The notes: a model not told the origin generated them from the letters alone. Shown: positions 1-6,390, counted from the stretch's first letter. The stretch is 6,466 nt of DNA from DHVE2 group archaeon (GCA_015520985.1 WAOY01000089.1:1-6466), one strand, 5' to 3'. A program made the numbers and translations.

Positions 1-3000
1 ATCTTGCACCTGCCGGCGCGCCTGGCGCACTGCACGTGGTACGTGGCACCGCACTTGGAGCATATCGCCATGTCCGTGTCCCGGAAAATCTTTCCGCGGC
101 AGTAGGAGCACTTCTCGGTGCCCTTGGCCTTCTTGACGAAGTAGCCCCGCAGGTTGAGTTTGAATCTGAAGGAGCGAGTGGCTATGTTGCCACCGGGACC
201 CTCGTAGACTATGTCTACGTCCACCATGCTGTCCGGGTCGCGAACCTCGTCCACGACCTCCAGCGACACGTGCTCCCCGGGGGGAATCTCCGCCACTTTA
301 ACGTTGTGGCTGAAGGCACCATGCACCTCCATGGTTATGTTCCTGGCTGGGAACCTATCCTTGTTGATCACATCGAAGAAGGCGTGCACCATGCGGTTCT
401 CGTCCACGAACCAGTTCTCAACGTGTATGTCCAGAGACGGTGTCAGGGACTGCACGAGGTTGCGGACGGCGTTGAGCACGGCCCGGGCCTCGGTGGCGGT
501 GGCGGGGTAAACCTTCTCCACGTCCACATCGTATTCGTCCAGGATGTCGTAGTAGGACTCCAGCTCCCTGGTCATCTCCTGGAGCATCTTGATCTCCTTC
601 TCGGACTTCTCGTCCAGGCGACCCAGGACTTCCCTCAGGGGATCCAGCATGTCCAGGGGCCTCTTCCTGAATTCCTCCAGAAAGGCGAGCTCCTCGTCAC
701 CTATGCACCTGGGACACCTGTCGCGCAGGTTGGTGAAGTAGTTCTCCACATACCGAACAAGGTGGTGGGCCACCCTCTCGGATATGTCCAGCAGCGAATC
801 AACGTCCTCGCTACCGCGGGGTATCTCGATGCCCTGGACATCGTAGCCCCTGGAGCCGAGAAACTCCACGGCCTTGTCTATCTTCTCCATCAACCCCCTC
901 GATATTTCGCCCCTCTTCTCGTTGAACCTCTCCAGGAACTCCTTCCTCGCTCTGCTGTAATCGCAGTACCTCTCCTCCTTTATGAAGTCCCTCACCTCGA
1001 AGAGGTCCAGGGAAGCCAGATCCGCGTACCTCCTGAGTTTCTCGTGCTCGTTCAGTATCTTCCTGGCCAGGAGGTTCCTGACAGCCATGTAGAGCAGGGT
1101 GAAGTCCTTCAGCTTCTCACGCTCCCCCTCGAAGTCCTCCACCTTCTCGCGCAGGTGAGGGGGAAGGAGGTAGGAGACGCACATTATCTCCTCCCTCTTG
1201 TCCCAGGCCCGGGAGAGGGCGCGGCGGTGGAGCCTCTCCATTAGGGACTCGCACTCTCCTAGGGAGTACATGGCGTCCACGTAGTTCCCGGAGTCTATGA
1301 GCCTCTTAGCCTTCAGAACGCACTCCTCCAGATCCGATACGTCCACGTACACCTGCAGGACTGGCATGAGGGAATTTATGCGGTCCATCTTCTCCGAGAA
1401 CTCCGAGGTTATGTTCTCTATCTCCTCCACCCTGCGCTCAATCTCCCTCTTGATGGGCGATATCTTCACTATGCAATCCACGTCGTATGTGCCTATGCTC
1501 CTGAGCTTCTCTATGTCCTCCTCCAGGTCAGAGAGGTACTTCCTGTACCTCTGGAATCTGTTCTTGATTATCTCCAGCGTGTACACGCACTCCTTCTCAA
1601 CCCTCTTCTCCAGGATGCGCCTTACGGTCTTCATCTCCTTCTGCATCACTGCCAGGCGCTTCCTGTCCATGCTTGCCAGGACGAAGGAGTCGAAATCCAC
1701 CAGAGGCATGAAGAAGTTCCTCTCGCTGGCCACCAGGTCCCTGGTGACCACGTAGACCATCCTGCCCCTCTTCCTGGCCACGTCCCTCACGGACTTGAGC
1801 CAGAGGTAGATCTTCTCAATCCCGTTCTCGTCTATGAGCATGTCAAGGGCGTCTATCACCACGTTGCCCCTGTCAAGGTACTCCGCAATCTTGTCCAGGA
1901 TCTCGAAATCTATGCGCTGCGGGTGCAGGGTGTTTTCCCCGCCGAAGTCGGATATTATGTACACCTGGCCCGGGAAGTCCTCCACCCTCTCCTTGGAGAG
2001 GAGGAGCGCACCCTCCCTGGGCCTGCTCTCCACGGCCACCAGGTTGGCGGAGCATATGTTGAGGGGCACCTCCACGTCGATTATCCTGTCCGCTATGCCC
2101 TGGAGCCTGGCCCTCTCCCGGTCCGATAGCATCTTCAGGTTCGCCGTCAGCACTATCCTATCGTCCAGGTTGTTCTTTATGTAATAGAGGAAACGGTACA
2201 CCTCGCTGAACTTGTTGCTGAGTATCAGGTAGTTTATGTCCTCCAGGACCACCATGCCCTCGCTTGAGAGTATCTTCTCCCCGAGTTTGGAGGCCTGCAG
2301 GGTCGGGCTTACCCTGTTCTCCACGTCGATATCCGTTATCCAGTAATCTCCTATCCCCGAGGTCGAGAAGAATGTGAACCTCTCCCCAATCCTCCTGAGG
2401 TAAAGGGAGAGATAGCAGGCCGCATTGCCGTATGGGTCGTTTATCAGTATGACCCGGTCGTCGGGGAGCTTCATGGCCCCTATGCGCATTATCTCCCCGA
2501 CCTTCCACTTGATGTCCTCAACGTCCACCCCGGCGCGGGAGAGGAGGTCTATGATCCTGTAAGACTCCAGGTAAGTCCTCATGAACTCCCTGGCATCGAA
2601 TTCCTCCACCTCAACCCTCTTCACCTCGCGGATCCCCCGGAGGGTGAAGTAGGCGTTCTCGTAGTCCCCATTCTTAAGGAATTCCTCTACTTTGTCAGCC
2701 TCCCTGCCGTAGCCCGCATCCCTCAGTTCCGCTATCCTCGCCTTTATCCTGCGCTCCACCTCCTCCCTCAAGGCCTTCTCCACCCTGCGGTAGGTGGCCT
2801 CGTCCACCCAGGTGCGGGCCTTCAGCCTGGAGAAAACGTCCCCCGCTATGTCGCGAAACCTCTCCTCCGAGTTGAAGAAGTTCAGTATCTCCCGGTACTG
2901 GTCAATGGTCTCCAGTTCGCTCTGTATAGTCCCAACAAGTATGCGGTATATGACGTGGTAATCCCGGTCCATGAGGTACTTGTCCAGGAAATCGGCCCTC

Positions 3001-3302
3001 TCCCTGGCCCCGGCTTCGCGGAGGGACATTATGATCTCGGTTACCCCCTTCTCCACCTCCCAGCCGAGGGCATCGAGAACGCGGCGGTAGTCCCTCTCCC
3101 TGACCCTCTCCCCCTCCAGCATGGCGTTGTATATCTCCCCCGCCACCTCGTTGAACCGGTCCTCCAGGCCGAGCATGGCCAGGAAGCGCCGGTAAAAATC
3201 CAGCTTCTCTATGTACGGCTCGTAAGCGCGGTTCTTCGGGGTTATCGCCGGGATTGATACGGAGAGAAGCAAGGCGAGGTCGCCGCGGGGGATCCTTATC
3301 AT
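1..3302 (-). CDS. Very large multidomain protein with two DUF835 domains, helical repeats, coiled coil and C-terminal PHD/RING-like zinc finger (3' end outside window)
   Basis: Reading back from ATG at 3302, the frame stays open for 1100 codons to the window edge, so the C-terminus is missing. Visible order: a helical tandem duplication with a 99-residue period (about 31-225); a DUF835-like domain (about 265-412, with YWITDI, a Pro-anchored helix and VVLEDINYLI); a second one (about 420-545, with VYIISDF, a HPQ turn and VVIDALDMLI); a charged, probably coiled-coil stretch (about 550-660); helical hairpins, one TPR-like (SGNYVDAMYSL, 671-681), with an isolated CPRC at 863-866; a beta-rich, CARDB/Ig-like segment (about 955-1055); then C1065, C1068, C1081, C1084, H1089, C1092 and C1099, spaced like a PHD or RING-type treble clef. 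I see no signal peptide or membrane segment, so it is probably cytosolic. A TATA box 25 bp upstream supports this start and a leaderless message. It is divergent from an operon that also encodes a DUF835 protein. The reading frame is certain; a signalling or scaffold role is inference. Confidence 0.9.
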   Translation of the reverse strand, partial: MIRIPRGDLALLLSVSIPAITPKNRAYEPYIEKLDFYRRFLAMLGLEDRFNEVAGEIYNAMLEGERVRERDYRRVLDALGWEVEKGVTEIIMSLREAGARERADFLDKYLMDRDYHVIYRILVGTIQSELETIDQYREILNFFNSEERFRDIAGDVFSRLKARTWVDEATYRRVEKALREEVERRIKARIAELRDAGYGREADKVEEFLKNGDYENAYFTLRGIREVKRVEVEEFDAREFMRTYLESYRIIDLLSRAGVDVEDIKWKVGEIMRIGAMKLPDDRVILINDPYGNAACYLSLYLRRIGERFTFFSTSGIGDYWITDIDVENRVSPTLQASKLGEKILSSEGMVVLEDINYLILSNKFSEVYRFLYYIKNNLDDRIVLTANLKMLSDRERARLQGIADRIIDVEVPLNICSANLVAVESRPREGALLLSKERVEDFPGQVYIISDFGGENTLHPQRIDFEILDKIAEYLDRGNVVIDALDMLIDENGIEKIYLWLKSVRDVARKRGRMVYVVTRDLVASERNFFMPLVDFDSFVLASMDRKRLAVMQKEMKTVRRILEKRVEKECVYTLEIIKNRFQRYRKYLSDLEEDIEKLRSIGTYDVDCIVKISPIKREIERRVEEIENITSEFSEKMDRINSLMPVLQVYVDVSDLEECVLKAKRLIDSGNYVDAMYSLGECESLMERLHRRALSRAWDKREEIMCVSYLLPPHLREKVEDFEGEREKLKDFTLLYMAVRNLLARKILNEHEKLRRYADLASLDLFEVRDFIKEERYCDYSRARKEFLERFNEKRGEISRGLMEKIDKAVEFLGSRGYDVQGIEIPRGSEDVDSLLDISERVAHHLVRYVENYFTNLRDRCPRCIGDEELAFLEEFRKRPLDMLDPLREVLGRLDEKSEKEIKMLQEMTRELESYYDILDEYDVDVEKVYPATATEARAVLNAVRNLVQSLTPSLDIHVENWFVDENRMVHAFFDVINKDRFPARNITMEVHGAFSHNVKVAEIPPGEHVSLEVVDEVRDPDSMVDVDIVYEGPGGNIATRSFRFKLNLRGYFVKKAKGTEKCSYCRGKIFRDTDMAICSKCGATYHVQCARRAGRCK
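2631..3212 (-). repeat. Tandem intragenic duplication (two 99-residue helical units)
   Basis: Within the large gene, residues 31-125 align without a gap to residues 130-224 (offset exactly 99). I count 34 identities in 95 positions, plus many conservative changes. Best-kept blocks are ERF..xAG (or DRF..xAG), xYRRV, EVE, LR-D/E-AG, AD and DY...Y..L.G. The unit appears all-helical. I do not recognise it as a named family. The copies are diverged at DNA level, so the duplication is old. Confidence 0.8.
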
Positions 3303-3312
3303 TGCACATACA

Positions 3313-3341
3313 TCGGAAACCCTCTAAATAAATTTTTCCGA
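3313..3341. promoter_or_regulatory. Candidate operator: 7-bp inverted repeat centred on the minus-strand TATA box
   Basis: TCGGAAA (3313-3319) and its exact reverse complement TTTCCGA (3335-3341) are separated by 15 bp. The dyad centre (3327) coincides with the centre of the TATA element of the large gene, and the half-sites lie 22 bp apart, about two helical turns. A dimeric regulator bound here would compete with TBP/TFB. The winged-helix protein at 5579-5914 is one candidate binder, but that is inference. Confidence 0.45.
3324..3340 (-). promoter_or_regulatory. Archaeal promoter (BRE/TATA) of the large DUF835 gene, leaderless
   Basis: Read on the minus strand, CGGAAAAA (BRE-like, purine-rich) runs into TTTATTTA (3331 to 3324). 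The TATA centre is about 25 bp from the ATG at 3302, the usual distance to an archaeal transcription start. The mRNA should therefore begin at or next to the start codon; no Shine-Dalgarno is seen. Confidence 0.7.
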
Positions 3342-3367
3342 AAGGCGTCGCGGCGTTGCAAAATCTT

Positions 3368-3392
3368 CAAAGGTTCCCGTCCGGCAAAGGTT
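3368..3392 (+). repeat. 8-bp direct repeat CAAAGGTT upstream of the operon
   Basis: CAAAGGTT occurs at 3368-3375 and again at 3385-3392, 17 bp start to start. The second copy overlaps the BRE and first bases of the plus-strand TATA box. It may be part of a regulator site or only chance. Confidence 0.35.
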
Positions 3393-3402
3393 AAATATAA
3401 CC
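3385..3402 (+). promoter_or_regulatory. Archaeal promoter of the DUF835-ATPase-wHTH operon, leaderless
   Basis: A BRE-like CAAAGG (3385-3390) precedes TTAAATATAA (3391-3400). The TATA centre lies about 23-25 bp before the ATG at 3419, so transcription should start at the start codon. The TATA box sits inside a small dyad, GGTTA-AATA-TAACC (3389-3402). Confidence 0.75.
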
Positions 3403-3418
3403 AGATTAATTGTGATGC

Positions 3419-4276
3419 ATGGATGTACTCTGCTTCCACTCCAATCCCGAGGTGCGGAGTGAGATATCAAGGCATCTCCAGGAGATGGACTTCACCTTTG
3501 AATGCCACCCAATGGAGGACGCCGAGGGGGTGAGGGGCGCCATTTCCGGCAAGGAGGCGAAAATTCTGCTCGTGGAGACCAAGAAGGACACCCTTGAGAT
3601 GTACAGGGAGATATCCAGGATCTGCGAGGGGTCGCTCATAATCCCCATGATAAAGTCCATAGACAGGGACATAGCCATCTCCCTGGAGGAGGAGGGCAGG
3701 AGCTACATGCTGGCAGATTCCATATACCAGTTCAAGGAGAGCCTGATGAAGATCCTGCTGAGGCACGAGGACAAGCTGGGGGACTTCTTCCGGGAGGAGA
3801 GGGTGTACAAGAACGTGGTCTACGCCTACGGCTTCTCCTGGGGCAGGACGTACATCGTGGACATACAGAAGAGGGAGGAGATATACGAAATCGTCAGGAA
3901 GCTCAGCGAGAGGATAGAGACCTTCATCGCTTACCGGGAGAAAATACCCAACCTCACCGAGAGGGAGAACGTGAAGTCCGTGTGGGTCACGGATATCGTG
4001 GGGAAGAACAGGATCAAGCCCCACAACCTCACCATACTGACGGACAACATAATAAGGTTCCTGGAGGGGGGCGGTAAGAGGATCGTGGTGATGGACTGCG
4101 TTGAGTACCTCCTCCTCTACAACGACTTCATAAACGTCCTCAGGAACTTAGAGCTGATAAACAGCTACGCGATGGAGTACAACTCCCTGGTGATTATCAT
4201 CGTTGATAACAACGCCTACACAACGAAGGAGTATTCTTTATTAAAGAGGTACTCCATGGAGTGGGCGGGAGCGTGA
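3419..4276 (+). CDS. Degenerate receiver (pseudo-REC) + DUF835 protein
   Basis: This is a 285-residue soluble protein. Residues 1-115 follow the alternating strand/helix pattern of a response-regulator receiver domain, but the key sites look lost: the acidic pair after strand 1 reads H7-S8 (FHSNPEVR), the phosphoacceptor Asp position is Glu53 (ILLVET), the Thr/Ser after strand 4 falls near K79-S80, and the conserved Lys after strand 5 is Ala99. Residues about 130-285 match the DUF835 pattern: YGFSWGRTYIVD, then VWVTDIVG, the IKPHNL turn, a helix, RIVVMDCVEYLLLYNDF, and a final strand VIIIVDN. The ATG at 3419 lies at the predicted leaderless transcription start; a nearby ATG at 3415 is out of frame. 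It is the first gene of a three-gene operon, with only 6 bp to the next. A phosphorylation-independent signalling or scaffold role is inference; Glu53 could mimic a phosphorylated state. Confidence 0.9.
   Translation: MDVLCFHSNPEVRSEISRHLQEMDFTFECHPMEDAEGVRGAISGKEAKILLVETKKDTLEMYREISRICEGSLIIPMIKSIDRDIAISLEEEGRSYMLADSIYQFKESLMKILLRHEDKLGDFFREERVYKNVVYAYGFSWGRTYIVDIQKREEIYEIVRKLSERIETFIAYREKIPNLTERENVKSVWVTDIVGKNRIKPHNLTILTDNIIRFLEGGGKRIVVMDCVEYLLLYNDFINVLRNLELINSYAMEYNSLVIIIVDNNAYTTKEYSLLKRYSMEWAGA
4228..4255. promoter_or_regulatory. 28-bp imperfect palindrome with a TATA-like core near the end of the receiver-DUF835 gene
   Basis: GGAGTA (4228-4233) pairs with TACTCC (4250-4255), and TCTTTA (4235-4240) with TAAAGA (4242-4247), leaving a T versus GG mismatch in between. 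The core TTTATTAAA is the most AT-rich piece of the coding region and uses two TTA leucine codons in a gene that mostly uses CTN. It ends 27 bp before the ATPase start. It could be an internal promoter (centre about 42 bp from that ATG, giving a short leader), an operator or an mRNA hairpin. Confidence 0.4.
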
Positions 4277-4277
4277 T
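4272..4277 (+). promoter_or_regulatory. Probable ribosome binding site for the ATPase gene
   Basis: CGTGAT matches the GGTGAT part of the archaeal anti-16S complement in five of six bases and ends 5 bp before the ATG at 4283. It overlaps the TGA stop of the preceding gene (4274-4276), consistent with coupled translation inside an operon, in contrast to the leaderless first gene. Confidence 0.45.
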
Positions 4278-4282
4278 AACCG

Positions 4283-5569
4283 ATGATTCCAGACGAGATA
4301 AAGGAGTTCTTCGGCATGACCGGAGGGCACTCCCTGATAATCAAGGGAGAGCCGGGTAGCGGTAAGACGACCCTTGCGCTTGAGATACTCAACGAGTTCA
4401 GGAAAAGCAAGGAAATAATGTACCTCTCCACCCGGGTGCACGACCAGGTACTGATAAAGCATTTCCCCTGGGTGGAGAACGTGATCGTGGAGAAGAGGGA
4501 AGAGACCCAGAGGGTTAGCAGGAGGAACCTCAACATCCTGGAGGGAATGATAGAGGAAGGTTTTGCAAAGGATCTGGTGAAGATTGAGGGTGACGAGGCG
4601 ATACTGGAGGTGGGGGAACTCCTGCCGGAGATGGAGAGGATATACGACTTCTCCGAGGAGAACTTCGGCAGGGCGATGGTGGCGGTGGACTCAATAGACG
4701 GGCTGAGCGAGAAGTACGGCATACCCCCGGAAAAGATACTCTATGCGATACAGAAGGATCTCATAGAGACGGGAGCCGCCGACGTGATCTTCGTGATGGA
4801 GGAGACCAGCACCAAGGGAATAGACTATCTCGGGGACGGAATCGTCATGCTCCGCCATGAGCCCTACGGGGGGTTCTGGAACAGGGTCATGGAGATAAGG
4901 AAACTCAGAGGCGCCGAAATAAGGAAGCCCCGATACATGTACACGCTGCACGGGGGGAGGTTCCGGACCATAAGGTACGAGCCTTTCTCCCTGGACATAA
5001 CCAGACCGGACTTCAGCTCCCTTAGGGGGTTCCTGGGGAGATTCAGGGACGCCCCCGTGCTCAACATCGCCGTTGATGACGACTTCCCCAGGGAACTCGT
5101 CCAGCTGGCACTCCTGGCGACCATATACGTCTCGCCCGGGAACGTCCTGGTGCTCCCCCCTGTCTTCTACCCGGGTGACGTGCTGGAGAGGCACTGCGAA
5201 ATGAGGGACAGGGTAAAGGTGATAGGGTTCGGAAACGAGAGGAGGGACATATTCCTGGAGGGCCAGGACATGATAGTGGAACTTTCAAACGACGTGGTGA
5301 AGTACCACGGAGGAGAGAAACCAACGGTGGTGCTGAGCGTAGAGGTCCTGGAGAACATATACGGGAGCCTTAAAGACCTGCCCTCCCTTATAAAGAACCT
5401 CAAGCTCGTGGCCCGGGTGGTCCTGATAACGCCGGAAGGCGTGAAGGTGGCCGGGGCGGACAGGGAGATACGCATGGAAACGGTAAGCGATGTGCCAGTG
5501 GTTAGGGACGAGATGGCCTACGGCATCGCGAGGAGGGGGGATACCATAGAGCTGGTACCCCTGCTGTGA
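4283..5569 (+). CDS. RecA/KaiC-superfamily P-loop ATPase, GvpD-like
   Basis: The product has 428 residues and is probably cytosolic. It opens with an amphipathic helix and GGHSLIIKG, leading to Walker A GEPGSGKTT (22-30, K28, T29). Walker B is MVAVD (132-136) followed by SIDGL. A strand VIFVMEE (168-174) and YLGDGIV (182-188) match the KaiC/GvpD pattern, as does the R-x-L-RGAE...Y...GGRFR segment (206-228). This order is typical of KaiC-like ATPases and of archaeal proteins annotated as GvpD P-loop proteins. The C-terminal half (about 255-428) has alternating strands and helices but no second Walker A; it may be a degenerate RecA-like or partner-binding module. KaiC-like proteins often act as ATP-driven switches in signalling, and GvpD represses gas-vesicle genes by acting on a transcription factor; here the neighbours are a DUF835 protein and a DNA-binding protein. 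No gas-vesicle genes are present, so a gas-vesicle role is not supported. ATPase fold is confident; specific role is inference. Confidence 0.9.
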   Translation: MIPDEIKEFFGMTGGHSLIIKGEPGSGKTTLALEILNEFRKSKEIMYLSTRVHDQVLIKHFPWVENVIVEKREETQRVSRRNLNILEGMIEEGFAKDLVKIEGDEAILEVGELLPEMERIYDFSEENFGRAMVAVDSIDGLSEKYGIPPEKILYAIQKDLIETGAADVIFVMEETSTKGIDYLGDGIVMLRHEPYGGFWNRVMEIRKLRGAEIRKPRYMYTLHGGRFRTIRYEPFSLDITRPDFSSLRGFLGRFRDAPVLNIAVDDDFPRELVQLALLATIYVSPGNVLVLPPVFYPGDVLERHCEMRDRVKVIGFGNERRDIFLEGQDMIVELSNDVVKYHGGEKPTVVLSVEVLENIYGSLKDLPSLIKNLKLVARVVLITPEGVKVAGADREIRMETVSDVPVVRDEMAYGIARRGDTIELVPLL

Positions 5570-5578
5570 AAAGGGGTG

Positions 5579-5914
5579 ATGGGTATAGAGAAGGAAATGG
5601 CATGGGAGATACTGCAACACATATCAGACCAGTACTCAATACGCATACTCAGGGCCACGCTCCACCGGGCCCTTGACGCCATCACGCTGAGCAACCAGCT
5701 CGGGATACCGATAGCGGTGTGCTACCGCAGGATAAGGGATCTGGAGAGGCTCGGGCTGCTTAAGAAGGAGGGACGCAGGCTCACCAACAAGGGAAAGTGG
5801 GTGAACCTATACAAGGCGAACCTGAAGAACGCGGAGGTGAAGATGATAGACGGCAAAATAGTCATAAAGCTCACCTTCCGCTGGGATAGGGAGGAGGAGA
5901 TCGAAATCGAGTGA
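5579..5914 (+). CDS. Small winged-helix (ArsR-like) DNA-binding protein
   Basis: The protein has 111 residues from ATG 5579. Helix 1 (about 7-15) is followed by a segment starting YSIRILRATL, then a helix-turn-helix: ITLSNQLGIP (35-44) and the recognition helix AVCYRRIRDLERLGLL (46-61). The wing is KKEGRRLTNKGKWVNLY (62-78). A C-terminal beta hairpin follows (EVKMIDGKIVIKLTF, 86-100), then an acidic tail that could mediate dimerisation or partner contact. This matches ArsR-type archaeal regulators; I see no cysteine pair for metal sensing (only C48). It lies 9 bp after the ATPase stop and is the last gene of the operon. The start is uncertain: GTG at 5576 or ATG at 5597 are also in frame, and the AAGGGG before 5579 sits too close to be a well-placed ribosome site. 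Its 3' end overlaps the convergent membrane-protein gene. It is the likely transcriptional output of the operon and may act on the dyads at 3313-3402 (inference). Confidence 0.85.
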   Translation: MGIEKEMAWEILQHISDQYSIRILRATLHRALDAITLSNQLGIPIAVCYRRIRDLERLGLLKKEGRRLTNKGKWVNLYKANLKNAEVKMIDGKIVIKLTFRWDREEEIEIE

Positions 5915-6368
5915 ACCCGGCCATGCGTGAGAGGATGGCTAGGAGCAAAATCACCATTAGCCACACCACGACTCCGCGAGGAAATCCAGCCTGAGACGCG
6001 CCTAGTTCAAATTCCCCCGAGATGAACGGATAGTAGAGGGGTATGGAATCCCCCTCATAGAAGAGGTCCATCACAAGGTGAGTGAAGTTGTTGGCGAACA
6101 AGAGGACGGAGGTTATCGCAATCCGGGAGTCCCTTAGGACGTAACCTGCGAAGAGCAGAAGAAGGGGGACCTCGAAGAGGAAGAATACGTTGTGGGTGTA
6201 AGCCTTGTTGAACGCATGCGCCCCATCAATTACGATTTCCATTATCACGGCCATAGCGATGATGTACGGTACACGGTTTCTGCGGGGAAAAATTACAATC
6301 ATGGCTATAGATGCAAAGAGCACGTGGAGCACCGCGTCAAGGCCCCCCATCACCTCCCAGGGCATCAT
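5871..6368 (-). CDS. Membrane protein of the YdjM/DUF457 (putative metal-dependent hydrolase) type
   Basis: The product is a 165-residue integral membrane protein with about four to five hydrophobic segments (about 11-27, 33-47, 61-78, 83-100, 131-147). It has the His/Asp pattern of the YdjM/DUF457 family: D48-G-A-H51, T58-H59-N60, then T96-H97-L-V-M-D101-L-F and S-I-P-L-Y-Y-P-F (108-115). The family is annotated as membrane-bound metal-dependent hydrolases; the substrate is unknown. I chose ATG 6368 because a TATA box sits about 26 bp upstream, so the message is probably leaderless. A TTG at 6392 is also in frame but would lie inside the TATA box. The C-terminal tail (SRMAGFTRFRSPPP...) is basic and encoded partly in the 44-bp overlap with the convergent regulator gene. 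Separate promoter and opposite strand suggest it is not part of the DUF835 system. Confidence 0.8.
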   Translation of the reverse strand: MMPWEVMGGLDAVLHVLFASIAMIVIFPRRNRVPYIIAMAVIMEIVIDGAHAFNKAYTHNVFFLFEVPLLLLFAGYVLRDSRIAITSVLLFANNFTHLVMDLFYEGDSIPLYYPFISGEFELGASQAGFPRGVVVWLMVILLLAILSRMAGFTRFRSPPPYPSGR

Positions 6369-6390
6369 CAAGTTAATCCACGCGCGGTGC

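Noticed and set aside
36..1244. A 402-codon plus-strand open frame opposite the large gene
   Set aside because: It is the antisense shadow of a GC-rich coding frame. Its translation is rich in His, Val, Leu and Gly with no recognisable motif, and the minus-strand frame has clear domains and typical codon use.
2902..3309. A 135-codon minus-strand frame beginning a few bases before the large gene's start
   Set aside because: It is the alternate frame of the same strand, rich in Arg, Gly and Pro, with no domain pattern; the 1100-codon frame explains the region.
3467..4024. A 185-codon minus-strand open frame inside the receiver-DUF835 gene
   Set aside because: Low-complexity translation rich in Leu, Val, His and Pro, mirrored from the well-supported plus-strand gene; no promoter at its start.
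4283..5569. Gas-vesicle gene cluster suggested by the GvpD-like ATPase
   Set aside because: No GvpA, GvpN, GvpO or other vesicle proteins are present; GvpD-like ATPases occur widely in archaea without gas vesicles.
3419..5914. Classical two-component system
   Set aside because: No histidine kinase is present and the receiver lacks the Asp phosphoacceptor and supporting residues.
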